NCBI GenBank assembly: GCA_002197995.1
Contig: NGZR01000002.1
Span: forward strand, 9,052,001 to 9,116,000
From: Gaeumannomyces sp. JS-464
Taxonomy: Eukaryota > Ascomycota > Sordariomycetes > Magnaporthales > Magnaporthaceae
Reading direction: 5' to 3'
Length of the DNA stretch: 64,000 nt
Part shown: in pieces, positions 22,882-34,275 of the stretch
How positions within the stretch are numbered: position 1 is the stretch's first letter
Layout of the letters: each line of letters starts with the position of its first letter
Made by a program: the position numbers and the translations under genes
Notes under the pieces: generated by a model
Told to the model about the DNA's origin: nothing
The model's input: only the letters and a program-made list of their open reading frames with translations
The model's database searches: none

Positions 22882-23262
22882 ATGGCCTATTATGGTTATT
22901 CAATCAACTTCGTCTGTGAGGCCACGAGGGTCATCAACGTGTTGACGGACCCACCGTCGAACCCCATCCAAGCGCGGCTGTGTCGTGTTGGTACTATCTC
23001 ACCGGGGTCGGACGTGGGTGTTCCGGGCCCAGAGCTACGAGACTATGATGGTGTGGTCCGAAGACATCAATGCCCTGACCGAGAAGACTCCCGAGGGGAG
23101 GAGCAACTTTGGACACATGCCCTCGCACGGCTTCGTTGGATATCCCGGCGATCCATTAGCAGCGACGCCATGGTTGACGAGGACGACGACGAGCCTCCAT
23201 CAGGCGCGCGGCTGGTTTTACGCCACCTCGGGCGGCCTCGCCGTCATCCAGACTCTTTAAGG
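22882..23262 (+). pseudogene. remnant of a PH-domain protein (Slm1-like)
   Basis: In one frame (from about 22985) the sequence reads 'RTWVFRAQSYETMMVWSEDI' followed by NALTEKTPEGRSNF. This matches the C-terminal strand and helix of a fungal PH domain of the Slm1 type, which binds phosphoinositides at the plasma membrane. In a second frame (22882 frame, about 23146-23208) the acidic 'RRSISSDAMVDEDDDEPPSG' motif follows, as expected just behind that domain. At least two frame shifts are needed, and no start, N-terminal half or rest of the domain could be found upstream. I therefore call it a truncated remnant rather than a gene with simple sequence errors. Homology is from motif memory only. 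Confidence 0.4.
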
Positions 23263-23803
23263 GTTTGTCGTGCCATGGAACAAGTTTCAATCGTCGGGAA
23301 CCACCGGGTCTTTTTTCCTACGTTTGGGGGATTGGTGGCGAGGTAGATCCATGTTCCGAAAGGGGCATGTTTCGAGGGGGCCAACGGTGGCAAGGAAACT
23401 CAGGCGCCGTCCAGCTTCCCAGAGTTATCGCGATAGCAGGGCGCGAAATTTGGCACAGCCGCGGGCCAGCTCGTTGAATATGACAATGGACACTTTATTC
23501 AGACATTCCAACCCGTTCCCTGTTTGCCAGACCAGACCCATCGTTTCCCCAGCGCGTTAAGCCAGTGGCCTCGCGAGCTGGAAACGACGGGCCTGATCTG
23601 GCCTTGAATCCGAATACATGTGAGAGAAAAAAAAGTTATGCTCGCGCGAGGAAGCCCCGAGCAGATATGCGCCCCGAGCAGATAGGCGGCCGCGAGGAGG
23701 ATATTTGAAGACAAAAAGGAAATGTGTTGACAGTGAACCCCCGGGAACGCCATCAAGAGAAGTGAATGGAGAAAGCCACCTTGCCTTGGCCGGCCTGCGC
23801 CTG
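23263..23803. other. intergenic region
   Basis: Downstream of both the PH remnant (+) and the BTB gene (-). Nothing recognisable. Confidence 0.45.
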
Positions 23804-24876
23804 CTAGATCTGGCTGTGCCGTGGCCGCTTGCGCGCGCTGCCGCTGGCCGGGTGCATCTTGCTGGCATGCTCGCGCTTGAGCTTCTCGTCGAGCACGCGG
23901 GCTGTGGTTGTGGAGGTGGTGGGTTAGCAACAACGATCAAGGAGGGACAGAAAATGAGAACAGGGCGCCGCAGGTAGCAGCAGCGACGGGGCCTGTGGGC
24001 GGAACTCACTGAGCACATCGTATCCGAATTGGGGGAACTCGAGGCACAGGCTGCGGAACTCCTCCTCGGCCTCGGAGCGGAGGGTGTGGGACCGGGTGGC
24101 CCAGAAGTTGGCCACTGGGGCGCGGATGACGGTGTCGTCGTTGTGGGTGTGCTGGTAGACGTAGCGGGCGTAGGCGATCTCGCCCTTTGCCGTAGAGTTG
24201 ACGCAGTGGATCTTTGACGAGGCCAGGTTCCGGAGCGCGGGCATCTGGAACTTCTCGGCCAGCGTGTAGACGCGCGCGTGCTTGAGCAGCTGGTCGCCCG
24301 ACTCGTCGACGGACGGGAGCGACGGGTCCGGCTCGAGCTGGCGCGTGCCGGGGACTTTGCGCGGGAAGTAGTCGCCCGTGTACAGGAACTCGAGGAAGCA
24401 TCCGACGGCGTCGACGTCGTCGCCGGTCAGGTCGATATGGCGGGGCTGGATTCGTCATAGCATGAGCGCGCGGGCGCGGCAGCATAGGTCAGTAACTACG
24501 CACACAATTGCCTACGCCTAATCGTACATCCTGTAGAGATGCAAGTGCCAGTGCAGCTGGCGGCGGTGCTTACAGAGCCATCGTCAGTGAACTCTCCACA
24601 AGCTTCGGCGAACCACGGGCTCTGGACAAGTAATGCCTGGTGGGCGGTGAGGATCGTCTCAGTCTCGTCAATACCGGCGGTCAAAGTCACGACTGGGCTG
24701 CTGAGAAAGTTGATGAAAGGCACACGGGCGGGCGCGGTCTCCTCGGGACCCTCCTCGCCAGCGTAGGGAGAGCTGCGGTCTCGTCGCCAGCGGCGGCGCC
24801 CTCCATGTCGACATCGCCGGCGGGGTTGGCTGGGCGACTCCTCGGCAATGCTCTCGGCAGCGACGGGATCGGCCAT
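23804..24876 (-). CDS. BTB/POZ domain protein
   Basis: Three exons (24876-24574, 24445-24010, 23901-23804) with introns of 128 and 108 nt give 278 aa in frame. The N-terminus is Arg-rich and disordered. The BTB fold begins at about residue 52 with 'VPFINFLSSPVVTLTAG', then 'ILTAHQALLVQSPWFAEAC', the exposed helix that mediates dimer contacts. After the splice come 'RHIDLTGDDVDAVGCFLEFL' and YTGDYFPRK, the classic end of a BTB domain. A C-terminal helical extension has 'HARVYTLAEKFQMPALRNLA' (BACK-like). The last exon is a basic tail ending RKRPRHSQI, possibly nuclear. Such proteins act as homodimers or as cullin-3 substrate adaptors; the partner here is unknown. No break was seen in this gene. 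Confidence 0.88.
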
Positions 24877-26335
24877 TTTGATAGATTGAATGCGGTTGGT
24901 TATTGGGATTTGCGACGGTCGCCAATGAGTGGATGGGATGAGAACGTCGAATCAACGAATGTTTATTGCGCCACGCGACGGAGTGAAGCGGTTGACGCGA
25001 TGCTGGCCGTCGAGGCAGCGAGCAGGGCAGGGAAAACAAGGTAAAACTTTCAGAAAATAAGCCAATTGGCCGTAGATGGACTCAGGAAAATAGGTGAACG
25101 GGGGCTGAAAGAGTGCCAGAGGCCTCCGGGTGTAATTGAGAGAAAAGGACGTGAAGGCGTGGATCGCGCGTTGCGTTGCCTCAAGCCGCGTGCTAGGTTT
25201 GCTCCGCGACCTTGATTGGAGCTCGGGAAAAGCTGGGGATACGCCACGCGGACCGCAGAGCTCCACTGGGCTGTGCCAAGGTTGTTTGTCAGGGCAGTTC
25301 GCTGCTCCCATCCGGTTGTCAGGGCAATTTCTCCAGCTTTCGCGCGAGGCTAGCTTGGGCGCATTTGTGGCTTGTGGCTTTGGTTTGAGTGTGACCTTGT
25401 GTTAGCTAGCACAAGCTGACAAGCCAGCGGCCCAAGCTCCCATGCAAGGGCATTCATTCCCCTGGGCGGCGGCCCTGGTACCCCTCGAAACTCCATCCCC
25501 CACCAGACGTCAAGCCGTTTTGTGGGAGTCGAGGTCGTCGAGAACGGTTCGTTCGGCCGAGGCAAACAAAGATTCTGCCGCTTCCAGTCGTGTGGTAGTC
25601 ACCCAGCTTCGAGAAGAATGGTCTGGCCGCCGATCTTCAGAGAAACTCGTAATCGCCGCACCGTTTTGTCCCGCACGGGCGGTCTGTCATCCCTTCCACT
25701 GACAGACATCGCTATCTGAGACGGCCTCGATCTGGCACATCGTAAACCATCGGCTGAACGCTTCTCGCCTGAGATAGAGGCGGAGAGCGAGAGATGGGCA
25801 GTGGCTAGGTCAAGACAAATTTGACAGTTAAGCTTTGTACTCCTAGAGGCAAACGAGCTTCTGTTCCACAATCTTGGATGCCCCACCGCACGCAGTTTTG
25901 CGCTCGCTTCCGCGATGGCGATTCTAGCGGGTGGTGGCGCATGTTTAGGCTTGAATCTAAGTGGGTTGGGCCGCGTCGTCCGGACCAGTTAACCTCACGA
26001 TCCATCCATACATCGTTTTGCACATGTTCGCCTGTCGCGGTTCAGACAACTGGGAACATAGGTGTTCATCGCATGAGGAGCTGACTACGAAGAAAGCTAT
26101 AGGCATGACCAACAGCGTTAGATAAACTGGGCTATAGATAAGGTACGTCAGAGTTGGATTAGATGACGGGAAGATATCGAAAAGTATCTAGGTCAGGCCG
26201 GGGCGAGAAGCCAGGACAGGTATCTATGCATGTATTTGGGTGTTGCCGTCGTCGCTCCCAGACTGTAGGAGGAAAGCAAGCACATCATCAGGACGACATT
26301 TGTTCGTGAGAGCGCCCATATCTTGCGACCACACT
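24877..26335. other. intergenic region
   Basis: This region lies upstream of the BTB gene and downstream of the PAP2 gene. Short chance frames only. Nothing assignable. Confidence 0.5.
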
Positions 26336-28117
26336 TTAGCGGATGAAGCGACCCCTGTCGCGCTTGACCCAGCCCGTGGTCGGCACCGGCTTCTCCAGCC
26401 GCAGCGCCCACAGCAGCCAGTCCTCTACGGGCACAAAGACGAAGAGGATGCGGTTGCACAGGTACGAAACCAGCACGACGCCCGCAGCCGCGACCGCGTC
26501 CAGCAGGTAGTGGTTGGCCGTCGCCATAATGCAAAGCAGGATCCAGGACGGATACCAGACGCCCAGCACAAAGAAGAACAGCCTCAGCCACCGGGGGCGG
26601 CGGTACGACGCCTCGGCGTCAGCCAGGCTGCCGCAGGCCTCGTTGTCCATCTCGTCGTCGGCCGCCAGAACAGTGTCGAGGCGGAGTCTGTCGTCCTCCT
26701 TGTACCTGACAACGCTTTGATGGGCACGGGCGCCGCCCTCGAGGTCGCTAGTGTTGTAGCCGAAGAGCACGCTGTCAGCCCGGCGGCGCAGGCCGGCCAG
26801 GACGCCAGACTCGACAACAAAGACGCAGCCGATGGCGAAGGCGTAGCCAAAGTGCATGGACGGCATGGCGGCTAGCTTGTTGACGTACTTGCCGCTCATC
26901 CACACCGACTGCGCGTCCTCGGCGCTGACCGTATCGACGAAGCCGAACTCGCGCGGCAGCAGGCGCGGCGGCATGCAGGGGTACATGATGAAGATGAAGA
27001 AGGCGAACAGGTTGAGGAGCGTCATGGTGCGTCGGACCGTCGCGAATCGAGTGTGGTTAGGGGCCGCCCAGTAGTAGTACGCGATGAAACTGTTGGAGGG
27101 GGCATGGTTAGTCGGTCTGTTCAGGTAGACGCCCAGGCAGAAGCCGTCTGTCTTCAGAAAATCTTTTGGGCGGATCAAACGTACCCTACAGTTCCTGGAA
27201 TATGAATCAGAGCGTAGGACCGGTTCAGAACCATCATCCAAACCCCCCTCCAGTCCAGCATGTCACCGCCGGCCAGGAACCACTGCTGTAGCCTCCACTC
27301 CATCCACCTGTCGGTGCCCGTCGCGTCGCGGGGGCCAAACAGCAGGGCTTCGAGCTCGAGCAGAGCAATACCGTGGTCCTGGGCCACATTCCAGAGGCCC
27401 TTAACGCCGCCGTACCAGACTTGCGACAGGACCGCGGTGAGGCGGTAGAAGATGTAGGTGACGATCCAGTAGAACATCTCGATCAGGAACGGGAACTTCT
27501 GGAGCACCCGGCTGTGCCAATGGCCTGCGAATCGCGACGAGTTCGGCGTCGCCACCGTCCACACCCCCAGGACTCGCCTTATCTTGGGCGGGTGCTGTGC
27601 GCTGTCGCCGCTGCGCGCCGCGCGCCGGAGCTCGGCAGCCGGGGAGATGGGCCGCAGGGAGCGGTCCCTCAGCAGCCCGCCCTCGTCATCCGAGTAGTCG
27701 GTCGAGGTTCGGGGTGACAGCAGCGCTGGTGATGTGGCTGCCGAGTTGGCTACGCGCTCGTAAAAGTAGCTACCACCCGACTTCCTGAAGACAGAGTAGT
27801 TCCTCCTCCTTGTCAGGAACATCGATCCGAAGAGAATGAGCACGATGGACTGTGGTTTAAACAGGGCGGCGGCATGCCTGTCAGCGGGGATTCGTCCTTC
27901 CACCAAGCGCCATATACATCACCTAATGAGCAATGCCTGGTCACTCGCGACCGCGGCAGCGCAATGCCGAAGCATTGCCACGGGGCGTGTGTGAGCCTTT
28001 GGGAACAGAGCTCGAAATTTGGCGACTTACAGTCGGCTCGACCCATTCGGGCACCTTGAAGGCATGGCCACTCCGCCATTCCGGCAGCGTCGCCGTCGTT
28101 GGGGCGGTGTCGACCAT
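26336..28117 (-). CDS. PAP2-superfamily integral membrane protein
   Basis: Three exons (28117-28031, 27849-27185, 27089-26336; introns of 181 and 95 nt) give 501 aa in frame. Hydrophobic segments appear from the second exon on (SIVLILFGSMFLT; FYWIVTYIFYRLTAVLSQV; TLLNLFAFFIFIMYPCMPP). The phosphatase signatures are visible: 'AMPSMHFGYAF' with the catalytic-type His at about 330, and 'TANHYLLDAVAAAG' with His at about 444 and Asp at about 448. These match motifs of the PAP2_3/aureobasidin-resistance-like group, whose members handle phospholipid or sphingolipid head groups in the secretory pathway. Two insertions set it apart from minimal PAP2 proteins: a Ser/Arg-rich region after the first helix (about residues 55-100) and an acidic loop between the motifs. 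The substrate cannot be told. The start at 28117 was chosen because the only upstream extension begins at TTG. Confidence 0.82.
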
Positions 28118-31100
28118 AGTCCAGGCAAGGCTCTGATCCGGCAGTGTTGACGACTTGTTTCTCGCCACCAAGCGGCGCGGACTCGAGTCCCGAGGGCGCG
28201 AGCTACGCGCGGGACAGCGGGCGGATTAGGGTAGGGCGTCGGTCCGAGCCCCTCGAAGTATGTAGCCAGTCTTGGACGCGCGCACAAAGCTGTGGCCGGT
28301 AACTTTGGACTGACTCGAGCCAAAGACGGTCTCGAGTGCGGACTTGGCGGGGAGGACTCGAGCGTCGGACGAGCCTTGCGATGATCGGACGGACAGACAC
28401 AGGCGCAGCGTGGCGGGCTGTAGTAAAGTACCTCGGGCAGCGACTGCTTCGTCGGCGCGGGGACGAGGGCGAGTGTTCTTACGAAAGCGGAAGATGGGTT
28501 GACCAAGATCGATGCCCAGACAGATCAGCAGGAACTTCCCCGGTCTAGGTTGGAATCCAGTTCCAAGATGACAAAAGGTCGGAGTTGGGGAGATGACAGT
28601 CTTGGTGAGGAAAAGGGCCTAAGGAGGCGCAAGGCAGAAAAGAAAAAGAAGAATAAGAACGAAAACCCCGAGAGTCCGACCAGGGAAAGTAGGATCCTGT
28701 CGATTCCCACACGCGCAGCAAGGGCAGATTACTGCGGGCGGCCAACCCCCTTGGCCATCACTTGACATTCATGCGGGGGCCGAAATCAGGAAACATGGCC
28801 TTCTGCCACTCCACCGTCAGGTAGGGCAACAGGCTGTGCGCAGAAGAATGAGATGGCGCGGCTCGGTGGAGGAGGGCGCAGGGCAGCATTGCCCAGAGCA
28901 TGCAATCCATCCTCCCAAGACAGATGGTACAGGACTGTGTGGGTAGCAAGCAATAATGTTGTATGTGCTCTTTAAACGACGAGCCAAGACCTTACCCAAG
29001 CAACAGGCCAAGCAAATCTGTTTCGAAAGTGGGAGTGCCGGCCGCTTGAGAAACGGGGTTCGGGGATAGAGAGCAACGTGGCGAGGGAGGATACGCACGA
29101 AGGGGGCGGGAAAGGGAGCCGGGAGAAGGACAAGACGTCATACCTCGAAACGGCATGCGAGTCGAGCCTTGGGCGCGGGGGAGGGGGCGCACGAGGCATT
29201 GTCAACACTTGCTGAGGCTATCTGAGAGTGTCGTGTGTGTCTGGATATATGAACACGAGCCAAGGACAGCCACTCGCTCCCGTCTTCAGCTTCGTCGCCC
29301 AACGGCCCAAGGACCGATCGGCGCTGCGAGAAATTCCAGCAAGGTTAGCTGCTGGGCTTGCAAAAAAGAGAGTAGACTGCGGAAGTCAGTGTGGGTCCGA
29401 TATACATGGAAATTGAGGCGTGGGGCGATTGAGTTCCATCAAGGTTGGGCTCGCACTTTGACCCCTGCCATGATCGATGTCGTGTGCACTCGACTTTCCA
29501 CCACGACTCGGCGCATCTTGCTCGGGCCAGCTCGTGGCAGTACCGGCTACGCACTTCGGGCACGCCAGTTCATACGTATGGTATGAACTGGGTTATCAGC
29601 GCATGACTACCTCCTCCATAGATCTGTGGGCGCTGTTCACGAGGGTAGATATGTATCCTAGCGGAGAGGGCATTGCCCAGATTGCGGGAGCCGGATGGGG
29701 CTTGAAACAAGGACAGGCCATCGAACAAGAAGGATCAAGAGAAAGAAGAAAATTGGCGAGCAGAGAGCAGGAAGGAAAGCCCCTGTCCGTCTGCAGCTTT
29801 GAAGCCGGCCCAAGACCGCTTGCAAAACTTGCAAACCAAGCAGGTTGCCGCACGCGTCGCGCGCGCCCTTGATCTGCAGCATCTGCTTGGATGCTCGATG
29901 GCCGCCGCACAAGCGGGCACCATGGCATCAATCAGATCTCTGGCTTGTATCTCCATGCTCGCAGTCCCTTCTCCCTCTGTCCAGCTGATAGAGCGCCCAA
30001 CACAGATCCCCTTCTGGCCCATGCAGCCTTGCCGCTAGCGCAGAAGTCCCACCTGCCAAGCCTCAAGGTTGTCGCGTCCCTGACTCCACGCCCGGAAAGG
30101 GATTGCGGGCGCACTGTGCCATCCGGGAGAAGCGGCACCAGAGAGCAGGGGGTTCGAGAGGCTCCAGACGTTTTTAAATGCCCTAGGTGGCCAGCGGCTG
30201 AATGACAAGCCAGTCTCGTGCGCACCGCCGCATCCAAGATGGCGCCCGTCGTCGTCCTGGCGTGCGCGTTACAGAGATGATCTCGAGAGGCGGTGTGCTG
30301 TCAAACTCCGCGCCAGGCAGAATCGAGCACGACCAGAGCCCAGTTCTCGCATCCCTCCCCGCGCAAAGTTGCAGGCGGCGTCCATATCCGCGTAATCACA
30401 AAAGGTGGCGAGGGCACCGTCCGTGCCTCCATCACGGCTCTGACCGCCCACAATCCCGAAGGCCCACTTGGGACCCCCAAGTGGCACTGATGTCCTGTGC
30501 CGACTTCCGGCTTAGGTCAACCTCGATGACCAACGGCAGCCGCAATTGCTTATCCAAGATTGCATTTAACCGTATTTTTTTTCTCCACCGCGCCTCCCAA
30601 GCCTCTTGGCCTGAGGCGGGGGAATTGTGGGCATGCAGCCAATGTCTTGGGTGAAGGAGGCCAGCCATCCTTCTTGGGCTAATCCCGTCCCCTGATGTTT
30701 GTTCTCTTGTCTCTCCTCCATGTCGATGTTGGTGGTCAGTGTCTCCAAGGAGTTGGCTTCGATAACATGGAGCTGCAAAAAACTCTCAGCGCAAAAAGAC
30801 TCACACGACACCTGCCTGGTTATGGCCAGCCAAGCTCCCAGTGTCGCTGCGACGATTTTGATGCGATTTTTGCCCAGAGCCTTGGCATGCGGCGCGCCAT
30901 AATTGCCGTTGATTGCCGTAACCTAAAGCTCGTGTCGCTGACCCGCAATGGCGGTGGGAGCGGAATTGTACTTTTTTTCTTTTTCTTTTCTTCTTCTTCT
31001 CCCTCCTGCACTCTCTTCCCAATGCCTGCGTGGAGCTGTCTTGGCCCGCTCCGTCGGGTTCCCCCTTGCTTCATGTCAGCAAGCGTGCATGCAGCGCTGC

Positions 31101-32161
31101 TCCATCGACGGCGGAATCCATCATCTCCACATGTTCTAGGCACGACTCCTTTGCTGCACTTCGTCGCTATCCTTTTCCCTTGGCTTAAAACACAACAAAT
31201 CTTCCGCGTCAGGACCCGTGAAAGTCGCCATCCATCCTCCTTGATCAGTCACGTTACCCGGCTCGCCCCGGTGGATCCTATGTTGTTCAGCTCCGAACTC
31301 GGGCGCCGGGAATGGCCCCGACCAAAGTGATCTGCACATAGAGCAGACCACGGTCTTTCCCGCACAAGCTCCTCGTTGAGATTGCGTGCCGTCCCACCTT
31401 CCAGCCCCCCAATAAATCCCACAGTTTCATTCGTGCTATTTCGTGTCATCCGTTCATCAGGTCACCCGAGAGAAGGGCAGTTGTCAGCATGATCGCCAGG
31501 GTCGTTCACAGTCACCCTGTTTACAGCTGGTCCACAGTGGCTGCCACGTGAACCACCCCAGAGCACTCGAGATGTGAAACGTCCGATCAAGAAGGCGGTC
31601 AGGCGAACACGTGCCTGACAGCGCGCTTTGTTGAGATGGGAATCCAACATTATCATCTGCTCAAGGCGGTTAAAAGAGATGGCAATCAAGGCAGCGGGTG
31701 GGGACCCTGCAGTCGCCACGGGCCAATGGGGCTCAGAAGCACTCACTTGGGCAGAAAATCCTCTGTTCAGCAACAGCCCAATTGCACGACCCTGAAACCC
31801 CGTCTGCCAATCATCTCCCACCACGTCATCGCCATGACTGACAGCGCACATAAAGTGCCGACATAACTGAGCCGTGGCGGCAACACCTGAGACTCCTAGC
31901 TGCCAGCCTCACTGGCTGCCGGCCGTAGCTCGCTGTCTCATAGCTGATAAATATGCTGGATCCTTCCAGCCTCTGTGCATCTGAGGTGGTGATGAGTCCT
32001 CAAACACACAAGATCTCAAGCGGGCAGAAGGATCTGAAGACTTGCTCTTATACTCACAACACCACCCATTGTTGCGAGTCGCAAGTCCTGTGGCACTCTT
32101 CGTGGCATACAACATCTCTATCCCGCATCTTGGTTCACGGGAAGACCCGTCCTCCCTGGCA
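28118..32161. other. long gene-free stretch between divergent genes
   Basis: Over 4 kb no frame shows a domain, signal peptide or credible exon chain. Short TC-rich and CT-rich tracts (for example around 30970-31010) resemble promoter or UTR pyrimidine tracts. Undetected non-coding RNA genes are possible. Confidence 0.4.
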
Positions 32162-32824
32162 ATGGGAAATACAAATTCCTCACTTCCTGCTGGCGGGAAG
32201 CCATCGCATGATGCGGACAAGCCACAAACCTTCCTGGTGGACCAGATCCGCCTCCATGAAGATTTCATTGTAATTATAGTGCTCTTTCATTACAGTTTTA
32301 ACACAGAACACAACTTGTTATTTTCTCTTATCATAAACTCATGCAACCGCGCTAACCTTCTTCTCTTGCAACCCCAGATTCAACGTGACTTTAGAGCTAG
32401 CGAGCTCTCAGCTGCTGAGGGGTTCGATTTTGAAGCAGAGGAAAACGACGCTCTCTCAAGGTTGAGAACCCCAGCGTTCCACGAGTTCCACCCGTCGGTG
32501 TGGCCTCTGAGCCTTGTCACACTGGACATGCACATTCAAAGGCTGAAGGAGCAAGAGGACGAGCAACTGAGGTCCATCAACTCGTATCTCCTGTGGGGGC
32601 CAAGGAACGTAGACGAGAAGGAGCTGATCGATAGGCACATTCGAAGCCTCGAGCGAGATCTCGAAAACATCTGGGATCAGCTTGTCATCTGTCGCGCGAT
32701 GCGCAGGCTCCACACCGAAAACACCCATCGAAGGGGGCGCTGGAAGAGCCTCGGCTGCGCGTGTTGCGAGGAATGGCTGACAGAAGCATGGAGTGTGGCC
32801 GATACTAGGCCAACCTCATCATAG
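32162..32824 (+). CDS. small protein with N-myristoylation signal, unknown
   Basis: ATG at 32162 gives MGNTNSS, with Gly2 and Ser6 fitting the N-myristoyltransferase consensus. This is why this start was preferred over upstream in-frame alternatives. Two exons (32162-32269 and 32378-32824) flank a 108-nt intron with a GTAATT donor, a GCTAAC branch site and a CCCCAG acceptor. The intron happens to be open in frame. The 184-aa product is helical and charged in the second half (HIQRLKEQEDEQLRSINSYL; DRHIRSLERDLENIWDQL), suggesting a coiled coil, then becomes Arg/Cys-rich. No family was recognised. Membrane attachment through the acyl chain is inferred. Its 3' end faces the oxygenase gene 196 nt away. 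Confidence 0.55.
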   Translation: MGNTNSSLPAGGKPSHDADKPQTFLVDQIRLHEDFIVIIVLFHYSFNTEHNLLFSLIINSCNRANLLLLQPQIQRDFRASELSAAEGFDFEAEENDALSRLRTPAFHEFHPSVWPLSLVTLDMHIQRLKEQEDEQLRSINSYLLWGPRNVDEKELIDRHIRSLERDLENIWDQLVICRAMRRLHTENTHRRGRWKSLGCACCEEWLTEAWSVADTRPTSS

Positions 32825-33020
32825 GTCCTAATAAATGTGGCTTTCAAAATCCCAACGACGATGCTGACAAAGGCAACGGAGTGATATGCGCGCTTTGTAC
32901 AAGAAAAGGCGATGACCAGTGTCCTGGAGGGACTCAAAGGGAAAAAATATGAGCCATGTGAGAGACGGACCTGACACCTCATATGCCAACAAAGATAAAA
33001 GACTGGGAGAACACGCGCTC

Positions 33021-34275
33021 TCAAGCAAACGGACACCGGCCAGCAGATCTCGTCTCCATCAGGTCCTCCGCCGTTCTCTCGGCTTCGTCCCACCCCTTCC
33101 CCCTGAACTGGTCCGGCCCAACATCCTTCAGCGTATACCCCTCGGGCATCATCCCCTCGTCGCCGGGCAGCGGGACGCCGAGGGACCAGGCCATCCACGC
33201 GTACGGGCCCCAGCGGTTCCAGATCGTCGGCCTCACGTAGTACGGGCTGCCGGTCCACGTGACGAACCCCCTGGTCCCGTCGGCGCGCACGTCGCCCCGC
33301 GACGCCGGGCGCGCGTGGTACGAGTAGGGCCGGACGGGGCGGCAGCAGGTGGCGGCAGACGAGGCGCTTGGCGGCGAAGACGGCGTCGACGATGGCGTAG
33401 TGGGGGGCGGGCCGGTCGAACTTGATGGCGGCGCGGAAGCGCTCGTCCATGGAGGCGGCGAGAAGGCTGGCGCCGAGCCCGCGCAGGAAGGGCGGGAAGT
33501 CGCGCAGGTACAGCTCGCGCGTGTGGGCGGCGACGGCCAGGTTCTCGTCGTGGGGCACCATGTTGCGCTCCTCGTAGGCGCGCGCCCAGGCGTCCAGCTC
33601 GCGGTAGAAGTGCAGGCCGTCCTGCCAGCCGGCGGCGGCGGACGGCAGCGGGGAGAGGTCGATGTCCATGGACTCGCCCATGGTCCTGTGGAAGGCGCCG
33701 TAGGCGCAGCGCTCGAGGTCCGAGAGCGGGCGCCAGTCGAGGCGGTCGATGTGGTCGACGGGCTGGTTCATGAACAGGGCCAGGACGTAGAGCATGTCGT
33801 CGTTGGTGATGCGCCCCGCCTTGATGTAGACGCCGTGCAGGTAGTTGAGGCGGGCGTAGGACTCGGCCAGGCGGCGCGAGCCGGCCTCGTTGCTGTAGAT
33901 CTCGCTGACCAGGACGGCCGTGTCGGCGTAGCGGCGGGCGACCTGGGCGCGGGTCGAGAGCTGGCGGGTGCGCAGCAGCAGGGCCGAGATGGAGGGGATG
34001 CCGTAGGTGCGCACGAGCGCCGACTGCAGGCCCAGCTCGGCGACCGAGGGGAACTCATACTGCTGCACGAGTTGGACGAGCTCCTGAGCGTCGCTGTCCG
34101 TCATGGCCGAGTAGGGCAGCTTTTGGCCCGGCCCGTACGGGTACCGGGCCCGGGTGCGACGGCTTCTGAGGTGACGCAGGGCGCGGATCAGCAGATGGTA
34201 GGTGATGGCGGCGGCGGCGGCCCATGGCAGCCACTCTGGGACCGAGGCCAACGTCGAGGACGACGACAGCGCCAT
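33021..34275 (-). CDS. ER-bound oxygenase, mpaB/rubber-oxygenase-like (DUF2236), one frame break
   Basis: After a short N-terminal membrane anchor (VPEWLPWAAAAAITYHLLIRAL) come the family segments 'YEFPSVAELGLQSALVRTYG', 'TDDML'-like ITNDDMLYVLALF, 'LSDLERCAYGAFHRTMGESM' and 'LGASLLAASMDERFRAAIKF'. Past 'VCRHLLPP' the frame shifts. The conserved tail 'RGFVTWTGSPYYVRPTIWNR' followed by WGPYAWMAWSLGVPLPGDEG lies one frame away. One surplus C in the CCCC run (GGGG at about 33335-33338 on the + strand) is enough; without it the protein is 417 aa in frame. Family members such as MpaB in mycophenolic acid synthesis are heme-dependent, ER-associated enzymes that cleave alkene side chains. The fungus's substrate is unknown and no biosynthetic cluster surrounds the gene. 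Confidence 0.75.
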
